Assembly (NCBI GenBank): GCA_963839515.1
Contig: CAWIVN010000023.1
Coordinates: 496,001 to 560,000 of the forward strand
Reading direction: 5' to 3'
Origin: Fredericiella sp963839515
GTDB lineage: Bacteria > Chloroflexota > Anaerolineae > Caldilineales > Caldilineaceae
DNA: 64,000 nt
Shown: piece after piece, positions 7,984-15,922 of the stretch
How positions within the stretch are numbered: the stretch's first letter is position 1
Layout of the letters: every line of letters begins with the position of its first letter
Program-made: the position numbers and the translations under genes
Notes under the pieces: model-generated
Databases searched by the model: none
What the model was told of the DNA's origin: nothing
The model's input: the letters and a program-made list of their open reading frames with translations, nothing else

Positions 7984-9078
7984 ATGCAACGGAAGAAAGC
8001 TAGCGTCATGTCCCTAGTGCTCGTCATGCTCCTCGTGACAAGCGCCCTGCTCGCAGCCTGCACGGCTGTCACCACCGCACCTGCCGCCCCCGCCGCCCCC
8101 GCCGCGGGCGAGGCAGCGACCCAAACGGCCGCAGAACCTGCTGCTGCAGGCGACTTCAAGCCCGTCTGGTATGCCCCGGCCCCGCACCCCTACTTTGAAG
8201 ACGTCAAGAAGGGCATCGAGGCCTTTGAGAAGGACACCGGTATCGCGGTCGAAAAGGAGATCGGCCCCGATTGGAATCAGGACAGCCAGAACCAGCGCAT
8301 GGAAGCATTGGCCGCCAAGGGCTTCAATGCCTTCACCGTCTACCCGGCGGATGCCAGCGGCGCCAATGGCCTGTACGAAGAGTTGACCCAGCGCAGCATC
8401 AATGTCGTCAATTTTGGCACCTCGACCGCCCAGCCCACGACGGCTTCCTTTGCCGTCGCCACCGATGTCAAGGCCGCCGCCATGGCCGCCACCGAAGAGC
8501 TGATCAAGGCGATGGGCGGCAAGGGCAACATCATCAACGTGCTCGAAGTGCTTGAAGACCCCAATACGGCGCTGCGCAAGCAGGGCATCGAAGAAGTCGT
8601 CGCCAAGTACCCTGATGTAAAAATCATCCAGGAAGTAGCCGGTATGACAAGCGTAGACCAGGCCACGGTGAAGGTCGGCGATGCGTTGTCGGCCAACATC
8701 GACAAGGTGGACGGCATCATCGCCACCGGTTACACGCCTACCGTCGCCATCGCCCAAGCGCTGACCGAGTACAAGTCCAAGGACGGCGCGCGCACGATCC
8801 ATTCCGTCGGCATCGACACCGATCCGATCGTGATGACTGCGATCAAGGACGGCGTAATGGACGGCACGATCGTCCAGAATCCCTACGGTCACGGCTACTT
8901 GAGCCTGCTCCTGCTCCAATACCTGTCCGAAGGCTACAAGCCCAAGGCCGACGCCTACTTCGTCGACGCCGGCTTCGCCTACGTCAACAAGGACAACCTG
9001 GAGACCTATTCCGAGGACATTCTCAAGGTGACCGAGCAGATCAAGTCCGAACTGCTCGACAAGTATCTGGAGAAATAA
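7984..9078 (+). CDS. Sugar-binding lipoprotein of Rbs-type ABC transporter
   Basis: 364 residues. Type II signal sequence with lipobox LAAC (Cys26), then an Ala/Pro-rich tether, then a periplasmic-binding-protein-like I fold: FKPVWYAPAPHPYFEDVKKGIEAF, the repeated GSSG-type NFGTSTAQP region, GGKGNIINVLEVLEDPNTALRKQGIEE, and DGIIATGYTPTVAIAQAL. It delivers a sugar to the permease at 6893. RBS TAAGGAG sits 7 bp before the ATG. It is followed by a strong hairpin that may raise the stability of the upstream mRNA, as is common for binding-protein genes. Confidence 0.94.
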   Translation: MQRKKASVMSLVLVMLLVTSALLAACTAVTTAPAAPAAPAAGEAATQTAAEPAAAGDFKPVWYAPAPHPYFEDVKKGIEAFEKDTGIAVEKEIGPDWNQDSQNQRMEALAAKGFNAFTVYPADASGANGLYEELTQRSINVVNFGTSTAQPTTASFAVATDVKAAAMAATEELIKAMGGKGNIINVLEVLEDPNTALRKQGIEEVVAKYPDVKIIQEVAGMTSVDQATVKVGDALSANIDKVDGIIATGYTPTVAIAQALTEYKSKDGARTIHSVGIDTDPIVMTAIKDGVMDGTIVQNPYGHGYLSLLLLQYLSEGYKPKADAYFVDAGFAYVNKDNLETYSEDILKVTEQIKSELLDKYLEK

Positions 9079-9090
9079 GTTCGCCCCATT

Positions 9091-9120
9091 GCCGTTCCGT
9101 GCGCTGGCGCACGGAACGGC
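9091..9120. promoter_or_regulatory. Intercistronic 30-nt perfect hairpin
   Basis: Perfect palindrome with arms GCCGTTCCGTGCGC and GCGCACGGAACGGC around TG. It lies 12 bp after the binding-protein stop and has no T tract. An mRNA-stabilising or partially terminating role is inferred: such structures commonly boost binding protein over membrane components in ABC operons. Confidence 0.55.
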
Positions 9121-9143
9121 ACGCCTGCGTGGGAATGGCCAAA

Positions 9144-9168
9144 CGTCCAGTCCGCACGCCGCGTGCGG
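9144..9168. repeat. GCGCACG-type palindromic repeat, copy 2
   Basis: CGTCCAGT followed by CCGCACG-CCG-CGTGCGG. Same family as copies at 1988, 9223, 9261 and 21326. Confidence 0.65.
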
Positions 9169-9222
9169 GCTTGGCGCCCCTAGGCGCACCACGCCCACGT
9201 GCCAATTGTGCCGTCCATGCAA

Positions 9223-9248
9223 GCGCACGTAGGCGTGCGCACTGGACG
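9223..9248. repeat. GCGCACG-type palindromic repeat, copy 3
   Basis: GCGCACG-TAGG-CGTGCGC followed by ACTGGACG. It lies 13 bp before copy 4 in the same intergenic gap. Confidence 0.7.
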
Positions 9249-9260
9249 AATGATGGGAAA

Positions 9261-9285
9261 GCGCACGCTGCGTGCGCACTGGACG
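9261..9285. repeat. GCGCACG-type palindromic repeat, copy 4
   Basis: GCGCACG-CTG-CGTGCGC followed by ACTGGACG, immediately upstream of the ATPase gene. Three clustered copies fill most of the 230-bp gap between the binding-protein and ATPase genes. Confidence 0.7.
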
Positions 9286-9308
9286 GCTAGTCGACGGAGC
9301 TCTACCTT

Positions 9309-10814
9309 ATGCTGCAGATTCGTAACGTCAGCAAATTCTTCCCCGGCGTCACCGCACTCGACAACGTCTCATTGGACTTTACGCCGGGCGAGGTGCACGC
9401 CATCGTCGGCGAAAACGGCGCCGGCAAAAGCACGCTGATCAAGATCATCTGCGGCATCTATACGCCCGACGAGGGTGAGGTCCTGCTTGACGGCGAACGC
9501 ATGCACCTGCGTGCCTATAAGGATGCTCTCAACCACAAGATCAACCTGGTCAGCCAGGAGATCCAGGTCATCCCCAAAAGCACGGTGGCCGAGAACATCA
9601 TGCTCGACAAGCTCGAACGCTACGCGGGGCACCGGGCCATTGACTGGAAGCAGCTCAATCGTGACGCCCAGCAGTACATGGAGCTGGTGGGACTCGACCT
9701 GCCCAGCACGACGACGGTTGGCGGTCTAAGCGCCGCGCAGAAGCAGTTGATTATGATTGCCCGCTCTCTCTCGTCCAATGCGCGCATCATGATCATGGAC
9801 GAACCGACCTCGGCGCTCACCCGTCATGAGACGCAGAACTTGCTGCAGCTGCTTGCGCGCATCAAGGCGGACGGCGTCACCGTGCTGTTTGTTTCGCACA
9901 AGCTGGAAGAGGTCCTCGACGTTGCCGACAAGGTATCCGTCCTGCGTGATGGCAGCCTGATCGGTACGCGCCCGACCGCCGGGCTGACCAAGCCCGACAT
10001 CGTGCGCATGATGATCGGGCGCGACGCCCGCACCAGCTCGTTGGGCAATCTCGCCAGCAGCTGCGACGAGCCGGTGCTTGAGGTGCGCCACATCAGCCAG
10101 GCCGGCAAGTTCGAGGATGTCAGTTTTACACTGCACAAGGGCGAGATTCTAGGCTTTTATGGCCTGGTTGGCTCGGGACGCACCGAATTGGCCCAGATTG
10201 TGCTCGGAACGGATCACAAGGACGGCGGCGAGATCCTGATCGACGGCGCCCCCGCGCACATCCACAGCATGGCGGATAGCCTCTACAAGTACCGCATGGG
10301 CTATGTGTCGGAGAATCGCAAGGAAAAAGGCCTGATCCTCGGCGCCTCCATCAAGACCAATATCGCTGTCACCGTCTGGAGCCGCCTGCGCAACCGCTTC
10401 GGCGCAATTAAGCTCGATGAGGAGAGCGCCGTTGCCCAGGAGTATATGCAGGCGCTGGAAGTCAAGGCCACTGGCCCGGACCAGCCTGTCAATCGTTTGA
10501 GCGGCGGCAACCAGCAAAAGGTAAGTATTGCCAAGTGGCTGGCCGCTCAGTGCGATATCCTGATCGTGGACGAACCGACCATCGGCGTCGATATCGGCGC
10601 CAAGGAATACATCCACCAGTTAATCTGGGATCTGGCCAACACGCAGCAGAAATCAATTATCTTGATCTCGTCCGACATGCCGGAGATCATAAACGTCGCC
10701 CGCCGTATTTTAGTCTTTAAAGATTTTCAGATCGTTGGTGAGGTGCGCAACGACGGCCCTACGCCGCGCAGCTACGACGACGTCAGCAATGAAATTGGCC
10801 GCTATCTAGGCTAA
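9309..10814 (+). CDS. Sugar ABC transporter ATP-binding protein (RbsA/MglA type)
   Basis: 501 residues with two fused ATPase domains, as usual for this family. Domain 1 has Walker A GENGAGKST (34-42), Walker B IMIMDEPTSAL and switch His in FVSHKLEEV. Domain 2 has the canonical signature LSGGNQQKVSIAKWLA, DEPTIGVDIGAKEYIH and the degenerate Walker A GLVGSGRTEL typical of MglA/RbsA. The segment YVSENRKEKGLILGASI is diagnostic. It energises the 6893/7984 transporter. The 24-bp gap to the next gene indicates continued co-transcription with the methyl-transfer genes. Confidence 0.95.
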   Translation: MLQIRNVSKFFPGVTALDNVSLDFTPGEVHAIVGENGAGKSTLIKIICGIYTPDEGEVLLDGERMHLRAYKDALNHKINLVSQEIQVIPKSTVAENIMLDKLERYAGHRAIDWKQLNRDAQQYMELVGLDLPSTTTVGGLSAAQKQLIMIARSLSSNARIMIMDEPTSALTRHETQNLLQLLARIKADGVTVLFVSHKLEEVLDVADKVSVLRDGSLIGTRPTAGLTKPDIVRMMIGRDARTSSLGNLASSCDEPVLEVRHISQAGKFEDVSFTLHKGEILGFYGLVGSGRTELAQIVLGTDHKDGGEILIDGAPAHIHSMADSLYKYRMGYVSENRKEKGLILGASIKTNIAVTVWSRLRNRFGAIKLDEESAVAQEYMQALEVKATGPDQPVNRLSGGNQQKVSIAKWLAAQCDILIVDEPTIGVDIGAKEYIHQLIWDLANTQQKSIILISSDMPEIINVARRILVFKDFQIVGEVRNDGPTPRSYDDVSNEIGRYLG

Positions 10815-10838
10815 GTCAGTAGAAAAGAGGAGTCGACT

Positions 10839-12077
10839 ATGAACGGACGCCAACGTGTGCTGGCCGCAATAGAGCACCAGGAGCCGGACGGGGTGCCGGT
10901 GGACATCGGCTCCACCCCCAGCTCCGGCATCTCCGCTACGGCCCACTACAACCTCATGCAGTACCTGGGTGAATCCGGAACGCCGACACGCGTCTACGAT
11001 GTCGTGCAGCAGGTCGCCCAGCCCGACGATGCCTTCCTCGACCGCTTTGGCATTGACGCCATCGACATCGGCCGGGCTTTCGACGCGCGCGACGAGGACT
11101 GGTACGACATTACCCTGCCTACCGGCCTCCCAGTACAGTTCCCAACCTGGTTCCACGCTATACCGCAGCCCGATGGCGCCTGGGACGCCTTCGCCCCCGA
11201 CGGTACACGCATCGCTACGATGCCGCTGGGCGCCTCCTTCTTCGACCAGACCTGCTTTCCCTACGTGGACGGCTACCCGGACAACTTCGATAACCTCTCC
11301 GACCTGATGCCCAAGGTGCACTGGTCAGGGCTGGCGCACAGCCCGTGGGATCATGCGGGCGACCCCGACTTCTGGGTGCAGCTGCGCCAACGCGCGCTGG
11401 CGCTCCGCCAGGACTCAGACCGGGCGTTGATGATGGTGGTCGGCTGCAATCTGTTTGAATGGGGCACCTTCCTGCGTCGTCTCGACAACTTCTTGGTTGA
11501 CGTCGTCACCGACCCGGTCAATGTCGAACGCCTGCTTGACGCGCTGCTGGAGCGCCATATGGCCACCTTGGAAAAGGTATGCCAGGCCGTCGGCGATGTC
11601 GCCGATATCGTCCGCTTTGGCGACGATCTGGGTACGGACCAGGGACCGTTTATGTCGCCCAAGATCTATCGCGCCCTCTTTAAGCCGCGCCAGAAGATCA
11701 TGACCGACTACGTGCACGCCAACAGCCAGATGCGTACCTTCCTGCACTCGTGCGGCTCGATCTACAAGCTGCTGCCCGACCTGATCGAGGCCGGCTTCGA
11801 GATTATCAACCCGGTCCAGACCTCGGCGCGCGACATGGACCCCGTCCGTCTCAAGCAGGAGTTCGGCCGCGACCTCACCTTCTGGGGCGGCGGCTGCGAC
11901 ACCCGCCATACCCTCAACCATGGGACGCCCGACCAGGTCCGCGACCATGTATGCCGCAACATCGAGATTCTGTCTCCGGGCGGCGGCTTTGTGTTCAACA
12001 CAGTGCACAACATCCTGCCCGATGTCCCGCCCCAGAACTTCATGGCCATGTTCGAGGCCATCGACCAGTACCGGTAA
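10839..12077 (+). CDS. Uroporphyrinogen decarboxylase-family methyltransferase
   Basis: 412 residues, cytoplasmic TIM barrel of the UroD/MtaA-like family. The N-terminus carries NGRQRVLAAIEHQEPDGVPVDIG, the usual start of catabolic UroD-like methyltransferases. The zinc-binding HxC motif is present (LHSCGS, His303 and Cys305) with a third ligand candidate Cys353 in GGGCDTRH. These ligands mark corrinoid-dependent methyltransferases rather than true HemE decarboxylases. It is followed 14 bp later by a corrinoid protein, so it likely moves a methyl group between a substrate and that cofactor. Its position inside a sugar transport and sugar-acid operon suggests a methylated sugar-derived substrate; that is inference. 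Confidence 0.88.
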   Translation: MNGRQRVLAAIEHQEPDGVPVDIGSTPSSGISATAHYNLMQYLGESGTPTRVYDVVQQVAQPDDAFLDRFGIDAIDIGRAFDARDEDWYDITLPTGLPVQFPTWFHAIPQPDGAWDAFAPDGTRIATMPLGASFFDQTCFPYVDGYPDNFDNLSDLMPKVHWSGLAHSPWDHAGDPDFWVQLRQRALALRQDSDRALMMVVGCNLFEWGTFLRRLDNFLVDVVTDPVNVERLLDALLERHMATLEKVCQAVGDVADIVRFGDDLGTDQGPFMSPKIYRALFKPRQKIMTDYVHANSQMRTFLHSCGSIYKLLPDLIEAGFEIINPVQTSARDMDPVRLKQEFGRDLTFWGGGCDTRHTLNHGTPDQVRDHVCRNIEILSPGGGFVFNTVHNILPDVPPQNFMAMFEAIDQYR

Positions 12078-12091
12078 GAAACGAGGTTATC

Positions 12092-12742
12092 ATGAACGAC
12101 CAACAAGCAGCCGCAATCGACGCCATCTACGACGCCGTCCTGGGAGGCGATATCCCCGGCGCACCCAAGCTCGTGCAGGCGGCACTGGAGCTCGGCGTGG
12201 AAGCGGAAACCATCCTGAACGAAGGCATGATCGCCGCCATGGCCGAAGTCGGCGTCCAGTACGAGTGCGGCGACATCTACGTGGCCGAGATGTTTATATC
12301 CGCCAAGGCTCTGCAAGCTGCGCTGGCTGTCCTGCGCCCCCACCTGCGCTCGGCCAACGTCCAGGCTAAGGGCAAGGTTGTGTTGGGCACCGTCAAAGGT
12401 GACATGCATGACATCGGCAAGAACCTTGTCGCGATGATGCTCGAAGGCGCCGGCTTTGACGTCCAGGACCTGGGCGCCGACGTCCACCCCAGCAAATTTG
12501 TCGAGGCGGTCGGCGCGTCGCATCCCGACGTCGTCGCCCTCTCGGCCCTGTTGACGACCACCATGCCCAGCATGAAGTCTACCATCGACGCCCTGGCCGC
12601 CGCCGGCCTACGCGACCGCGTCAAGATCATGGTCGGCGGTGCCCCCGTCAACCAGGACTACGCCGACGCCATCGGTGCCGACGGCTATGCCCAGGACGCC
12701 AGCCAGGCCGCAGCGCTGGCCAAGTCCCTGATAGGACTGTGA
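12092..12742 (+). CDS. Corrinoid (B12-binding) methyl carrier protein
   Basis: 216 residues from ATG 12092. Helical cap domain (about 5-85, including EAETILNEGMIAAMAEVG and YVAEMFISAKAL) then a cobalamin-binding Rossmann-like domain with GTVKGDMHDIGKNLV, where His106 of DxHxxG is the lower axial cobalt ligand, plus VVALSALLTTTMPSM and VMVGGAPVN-type loops. This is the MtaC/MtbC/MtmC-type two-domain architecture. It should carry the methyl group for the UroD-type enzyme encoded just upstream. RBS GAGG lies 8 bp before the ATG. No reductive activase gene (RamA/ASKHA) is seen in the window. Confidence 0.93.
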   Translation: MNDQQAAAIDAIYDAVLGGDIPGAPKLVQAALELGVEAETILNEGMIAAMAEVGVQYECGDIYVAEMFISAKALQAALAVLRPHLRSANVQAKGKVVLGTVKGDMHDIGKNLVAMMLEGAGFDVQDLGADVHPSKFVEAVGASHPDVVALSALLTTTMPSMKSTIDALAAAGLRDRVKIMVGGAPVNQDYADAIGADGYAQDASQAAALAKSLIGL

Positions 12743-12750
12743 GCCGGCCT

Positions 12751-13689
12751 ATGAGCAATGTCTATCTCGTAACCGGCGGCATGGGCTGCATCGGCGCCTG
12801 GGTGCTTTACCATCTGCAGCGCCAGGGCAAGCAGGCGCTTTGTTTTGACCTGAGCGACGACCGCCATCGCCTCGACTTGCTGCTCGACGTTGATCAGCAG
12901 TCTGCAATCACGTTTGTGCGCGGCGATCTCACCGATGGTCGCCAGGTGCTCGATGCCTTCGCACACTACGGCGTGACCCACGTCGTACACCTGGCAGCCC
13001 TGCAGGTGCCGTTCTGCCGCGCCAACCCCGCGCTGGGCGCCCAGGTAAACGTCACCGGCACGGTCAACATCTTTGAGGCCGCACGCCAATCGGGCGTACA
13101 CCAGGTAGCCTATGCCTCCTCGATCGCCGTCTACGGTCCACCCGACCTCTACCCGCCCGGCCTGTTGCGGCACGATGCGCCTTATGCGCCCCAGACATTG
13201 TATGGCGTGTACAAGATCGCTAACGAGCAGACGGCCAAGGTTTACTGGAACGACTACGGCATTGCCAGCGTCGCGCTGCGCCCCTACACCATCTACGGCT
13301 TGGGACGCGACCAGGGACTGACCAGTGACCCGACCAAGGCCATGTTTGCGGCCGCGCGCGGGGAGGACTTTCACATCGCCTTTGGTGGTACAATGCAGTT
13401 CCACTATGCGTCGGACGTGGCGCAGCAGTTTTTGGCTGCGGCAGAGGAACCGTCTCAGGGGGCATTGGCATTTAACTTGGGCTCGCCGCCCGTGGCCGTC
13501 AGCGATGTGGCGCTGGCGATCATGGCCGAGCGGCCGGGTGTTACCATTACCTGCGCCGATACGATCCTGCCGTTTCCCATTGGCTGCGATGACAGCGCAC
13601 TGCGCGCACACGCCACGCATGTGTACGAAACGCCGTTGGCCGCAGGTGTGGCCGCGACGATCGCTGCATTCACCCAATTAAATCGTTAG
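12751..13689 (+). CDS. NAD-dependent epimerase/dehydratase family protein
   Basis: 312 residues from ATG 12751; a GTG at 12739 overlapping the corrinoid stop is an alternative that adds four residues. Extended SDR: TGGMGCIG cofactor loop near the N-terminus, VVHLAALQVPFCRANP, YASSIAVYG and the catalytic YGVYK motif. It could be a sugar or sugar-acid dehydrogenase/epimerase, for instance oxidising the sugar C1 like uronate dehydrogenase-type SDRs, or acting on an oxidised intermediate in this pathway. It is tightly linked (under 10 bp) to both neighbours. Substrate is not predictable from sequence alone. Confidence 0.9.
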   Translation: MSNVYLVTGGMGCIGAWVLYHLQRQGKQALCFDLSDDRHRLDLLLDVDQQSAITFVRGDLTDGRQVLDAFAHYGVTHVVHLAALQVPFCRANPALGAQVNVTGTVNIFEAARQSGVHQVAYASSIAVYGPPDLYPPGLLRHDAPYAPQTLYGVYKIANEQTAKVYWNDYGIASVALRPYTIYGLGRDQGLTSDPTKAMFAAARGEDFHIAFGGTMQFHYASDVAQQFLAAAEEPSQGALAFNLGSPPVAVSDVALAIMAERPGVTITCADTILPFPIGCDDSALRAHATHVYETPLAAGVAATIAAFTQLNR

Positions 13690-13697
13690 GAGTCTTC

Positions 13698-14564
13698 ATG
13701 CGGCTAGCTACTTTTCGTGATGCCCAGGGCGTTCACCTGGGTGCCGTGCGCGACCACGAAGTCGTGGCGCTCGACGGCGTCGCCCCCGATATGCTGACGT
13801 TAATCGACCGTGGGCCGGAAGCATTGGCCCAAGCGTCGCAGGCGGCGCAGCAGGCAAGGGACTGGCGGCCCATCAACAGCGTGACGCTGTTGTCCCCCAT
13901 CCCCCGCCCGCGCCAGAACGTGGTATGCGTTGGCATGAACTACGTCGCGCACGCCATCGAATCCGACCGGGCACGCGGCCGCGAACCCAAGCTGCCCGGC
14001 GTGCCTGTCTTCTTCACCAAGGCCGTGAATGCTGTGGCCAACCCGTGGGGCGACTTCGCTCTCGACGGCGCGGTGACCAGCGAACTCGACTACGAGGTGG
14101 AACTGGCCTTTGTCATCGGCCGAACCGGCAAAAACATCCGTCGCGAGGATGCGCTCTCCTATGTCTTTGGCTACACGGTCGCCAACGACATTTCGGCGCG
14201 TGATCTGCAAAACCGCCACCAGCAGTTTTTCAAGGGCAAGAGCCTGGACGGCGCTTGCCCGCTCGGGCCCTGGATCGTCACCGCCGACGAGATCCCCGAT
14301 CCCGCCGCCCTGACCGTCCGCCTGCGGGTCAACGGCGAACAGCGCCAGGAGTCCAGCGTCAGCGATCTCATCTTTGACGTCCCCACCTTGGTCGAATACC
14401 TGTCGCTCGGCGCCACGCTCGAGGCCGGCACCATCGTCTGCACCGGCACCCCCTCCGGCGTCGGCCTCGGCTTCACGCCCCCCAAGTACCTCCAGGCGGG
14501 CGACGTCGTCGAAGCCGAAATCGACAGCATCGGCGGGCTCCGCACCCGCATCGTAGGCGTGTAG
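13698..14564 (+). CDS. Fumarylacetoacetate hydrolase family protein, candidate diketo-deoxy sugar-acid hydrolase
   Basis: 288 residues. FAH fold, with the metal-binding acidic residues visible in TSELDYEVELAFVIGR, and NDISARDLQ, FFKGKSLDGACPLGPWIV, FDVPTLVEYLS and GTIVCTGTPSGVG all typical of the family. FAH proteins cleave or hydrate beta-diketo acids. In the non-phosphorylative L-fucose route an FAH-family enzyme hydrolyses 2,4-diketo-3-deoxy-L-fuconate to pyruvate and L-lactate, which matches the dehydratase and SDRs in this operon. It is the last gene of the operon. Alternative activities (acylpyruvase, oxaloacetate decarboxylase) cannot be excluded. Confidence 0.92.
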   Translation: MRLATFRDAQGVHLGAVRDHEVVALDGVAPDMLTLIDRGPEALAQASQAAQQARDWRPINSVTLLSPIPRPRQNVVCVGMNYVAHAIESDRARGREPKLPGVPVFFTKAVNAVANPWGDFALDGAVTSELDYEVELAFVIGRTGKNIRREDALSYVFGYTVANDISARDLQNRHQQFFKGKSLDGACPLGPWIVTADEIPDPAALTVRLRVNGEQRQESSVSDLIFDVPTLVEYLSLGATLEAGTIVCTGTPSGVGLGFTPPKYLQAGDVVEAEIDSIGGLRTRIVGV

Positions 14565-14600
14565 CTTTGTAACCCCTGCCTCCGCTCGGCGCCTACCCAG

Positions 14601-14646
14601 ACACCGAGTCTCTGGCGAGCTGACGCTCGCTTGAGAAACTCGGTGT
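14601..14646 (+). terminator. Hairpin at the end of the catabolic operon
   Basis: Outer arms ACACCGAGT / ACTCGGTGT enclose an inner hairpin GCGAGC-TGAC-GCTCGC. It lies 37 bp after the FAH stop and is followed by a short non-T-rich stretch. The CGAGTYTC/GAGAAACTCG sequence resembles the palindrome at 56213, so it may be a dispersed repeat doing a terminator's job. Confidence 0.5.
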
Positions 14647-14717
14647 CTTGACGTCGGTGTCAAGTGTGGGGCAGGGCCTCTTCGTGATTTTGGGAAACTT
14701 TCTTCGCAAAGCAACCA

Positions 14718-15920
14718 ATGCCACCCACCCGCAAGATCCTCCACCTCGACCTCGACGCCTTCTTCTGCGCCGTAGAAGAACAGCGCGACCCCACGCTTGC
14801 CGGCAAGCCGTTCGCCGTCGGCGGGCGGCCCGAGAGCCGCGGTGTGGTAGCCTCTTGCTCCTATCCTGCCCGCCGCTACGGCATCCATTCCGCCATGCCC
14901 ATGAGCCAGGCCGTACGCCTCTGCCCCGAGCTGCTCATCGTGCCCGCCCGCCACGGCGCCTATTCGGCCGTCTCGCGCCAGGTGATGGCGCTCCTCCACG
15001 ACCTTACGCCCCTGGTCGAGCAAATTTCCATCGACGAGGCTTTTTTGGACGTGACTGAACGGCCCGAGACTGCCGAGCACCTTGCCCGCCAGCTGCAGGC
15101 GCGGATCCGCAGCGAACTGCACCTGCCCTGCTCGTTGGGCGTAGCTTCCAATAAGTTGGTGGCCAAGATTGCCAATAACGCGGGTAAGGCCGGCGCGCGC
15201 GGCGACGGGTCACGTGGCGACGGTCCCCCCAACGCCATCAAGGTGGTGGACCCCGGTCACGAGGCCGCCTTTCTCGACCCGCTCCCCTGCGATGCGCTCT
15301 GGGGCGTCGGGCCCAAGACGGCCGAGCGCCTGCGCGAGCTTGGCATGGAAACCGTGGGCGACATCGTGCGCTGGCCCGAGGCCGACCTGATCCGCCGCTT
15401 TGGCAAAAACGGCTACGACTTTGCCCGCCATGCTCGTGGCCTGGACGACCGCCCCGTTATCACCGAGCACGAGCGCAAGTCGGTCAGCCAGGAGACAACC
15501 TTTGAGCGTGATGTTGCCGACGGCGAGGCGCTGCGCCGTACGCTGCGCCAGCAGTCTGCCGACGTCAGCCGCATTCTCAAGTCAAAGGCCCTGTCCGGCG
15601 CGACGGTCAAGGTCAAATTACGCTGGCCGGACTTCACTACGATCACCCGCCAGGTTACGCTGCCGGCGCCAACCAACGACGGCCCTGTCATCGCCGCTGC
15701 CGCCCTGCAGCTCTTCGACCGCGAGTGGGCGGACAGGCAAGATCCAAGGGCTGTGCGTCTGATCGGGGTGGGCGTCTCCGGCTTCCGCGCCGGCCTTGGC
15801 CAGCGTACGCTCTTTGATCAGCCCAATGAGCGCGAGGAGCGGCTCGCCGCCGCCATGCAAGCCCTGCGTGATCGCTTCGGCCCGCAGGCCATTCGCCGCG
15901 CCAGTGACCTCGAAGAATGA
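14718..15920 (+). CDS. dinB: DNA polymerase IV (Y-family translesion polymerase)
   Basis: 400 residues. Catalytic palm motifs LHLDLDAFFCAVEE near the N-terminus and ISIDEAFLDVTE carry the metal-binding acidic residues. SCSYPARRYGIHSAMPM is the typical fingers segment, LGVASNKLVAKIANN precedes a helix-hairpin-helix region (LWGVGPKTAERLRELG), and a little-finger domain follows (SVSQETTFERDV). Length is normal (about 350-400). No clamp-binding motif is obvious at the C-terminus. It is a stand-alone gene ending 2 bp from the convergent next gene. Confidence 0.95.
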   Translation: MPPTRKILHLDLDAFFCAVEEQRDPTLAGKPFAVGGRPESRGVVASCSYPARRYGIHSAMPMSQAVRLCPELLIVPARHGAYSAVSRQVMALLHDLTPLVEQISIDEAFLDVTERPETAEHLARQLQARIRSELHLPCSLGVASNKLVAKIANNAGKAGARGDGSRGDGPPNAIKVVDPGHEAAFLDPLPCDALWGVGPKTAERLRELGMETVGDIVRWPEADLIRRFGKNGYDFARHARGLDDRPVITEHERKSVSQETTFERDVADGEALRRTLRQQSADVSRILKSKALSGATVKVKLRWPDFTTITRQVTLPAPTNDGPVIAAAALQLFDREWADRQDPRAVRLIGVGVSGFRAGLGQRTLFDQPNEREERLAAAMQALRDRFGPQAIRRASDLEE

Positions 15921-15922
15921 CC

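Noticed and set aside
8014..9279. 421-residue reverse ORF opposite the sugar-binding lipoprotein
   Set aside because: Gly/Asp/Val/His-rich antisense shadow; forward frame has lipobox and PBP motifs.
10839..12077. Reading the UroD-family gene as hemE (uroporphyrinogen decarboxylase)
   Set aside because: HxC...C zinc ligands, the adjacent corrinoid protein and the sugar operon context fit a methyltransferase; no other heme genes are near.
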